A DNA stretch of 64,000 nt, taken from positions 9,810-73,809 of the forward strand of contig NZ_QRWD01000012.1 in assembly GCF_003459505.1 (NCBI RefSeq). The letters are read 5' to 3'. The notes under the pieces are model-generated. The model saw only the letters and a list, made by a program, of their open reading frames with translations. It was not told the origin of the DNA and ran no database searches. The stretch comes from Collinsella sp. AF20-14LB. Lineage in GTDB: Bacteria > Actinomycetota > Coriobacteriia > Coriobacteriales > Coriobacteriaceae. A program made the position numbers and the translations under genes. Shown here piece by piece: positions 63,789 through 64,000 of the stretch. Each line of letters starts with the position of its first letter. Position 1 is the stretch's first letter.

Positions 63789-63828
63789 AACTGCAAAAAT
63801 TCAAACAACAGCACCGCCGCCTCTTAAA

Positions 63829-64000
63829 CTACGTAGCCATCAATGCCCAGACAACGCCAGCGAGCAGCAAAAGGCACGGGATTAAATTATTCAGATAAAT
63901 GTGACCCTTCAGGCGGTTTTGGTCGGCTACCCGCGAGTGCCGGCAGGGCGCTTGGTAGTCGAGCGATCCCGCAGGCGAAGCCGAGGACCAGCGAGACACC
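63829..64000 (-). CDS. partial membrane protein, C-terminal end only
   Basis: An open frame entering from the right edge on the minus strand ends at TAG 63829. Its last residues read NRLKGHIYLNNLIPCLLLLA then GVVWALMAT, a polar stretch followed by one hydrophobic helix at the very C-terminus. About 56 residues are visible. No family can be named from this part. Confidence 0.5.
   Translation of the reverse strand, partial: VSRWSSASPAGSLDYQAPCRHSRVADQNRLKGHIYLNNLIPCLLLLAGVVWALMAT

Noticed and set aside
1..64000. tRNA, rRNA or complete insertion sequence
   Set aside because: I looked for cloverleaf ends, rRNA-like blocks and transposase motifs and found none that I could support.

Overview
The window reads as chromosomal DNA of a GC-rich Gram-positive gut actinobacterium of the Coriobacteriia, most likely a Collinsella or close relative. 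This is an inference from protein sequence style, gene order, GC-rich codon use, GTG/TTG starts, SipW-type and LPXTG-like surface proteins, and the many palindromic intergenic repeats. No tRNA or rRNA gene, complete insertion sequence or CRISPR array was recognised.

Layout. (1) 1-5241: ATP synthase operon on the minus strand (AtpI-like protein, then a, c, b, delta, alpha and a gamma cut by the left edge). (2) 5242-20532: housekeeping and transport: upp, glpK-tsaC, a HicAB toxin-antitoxin pair, prmC and prfA separated by a repeat-rich gap, an M20 peptidase, an amino-acid ABC transporter, an aldose epimerase-like protein, a membrane protein and an MFS exporter. (3) 20584-27190: a small phosphatase, a pyridoxamine kinase operon, and a MarR-controlled heterodimeric ABC exporter with a visible promoter and operator. 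(4) 27395-31821: LysR regulator divergent from an SDR dehydrogenase, an OFA-type MFS carrier and a Gfo/Idh/MocA oxidoreductase, probably one catabolic unit. (5) 32241-39638: tex, a decayed fragment resembling a diversity-generating retroelement (avd-like gene plus the end of a lectin-fold target gene), transaldolase, a HAD phosphatase and a two-domain rRNA methyltransferase whose first half looks catalytically dead. (6) 39733-47790: KdpDE-like two-component system (kinase lacking the KdpD input domain) beside a Kup potassium transporter, a nitroreductase and an LTA-synthase-like membrane enzyme. (7) 48502-57320: a six-gene surface operon on the minus strand: SipW-type signal peptidase, three TasA/camelysin-like short secreted proteins, a 1823-residue protein with GLUG-like and InlB-type repeats, and a protein with an LAATG sorting signal. 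(8) 58124-64000: flavodoxin-like protein, a second heterodimeric ABC exporter, a coiled-coil LANTG surface protein split by a poly-C tract, and a partial membrane protein.

The most unusual content is intergenic. Two arrays of five hairpin units with an exact 62-nt period, sharing a conserved tail, lie in the same orientation on either side of the surface operon. Several other structured repeat families occur twice or more: a 35-bp palindrome (four copies), a multi-hairpin module directly after the stop codons of prfA and the epimerase gene, a 128-nt hairpin with 29-bp arms after two convergent genes, and a roughly 155-nt element with inverted ends. In several pairs the arms differ in sequence between copies but remain complementary, which points to selection on structure or to ongoing dispersal of hairpin elements.
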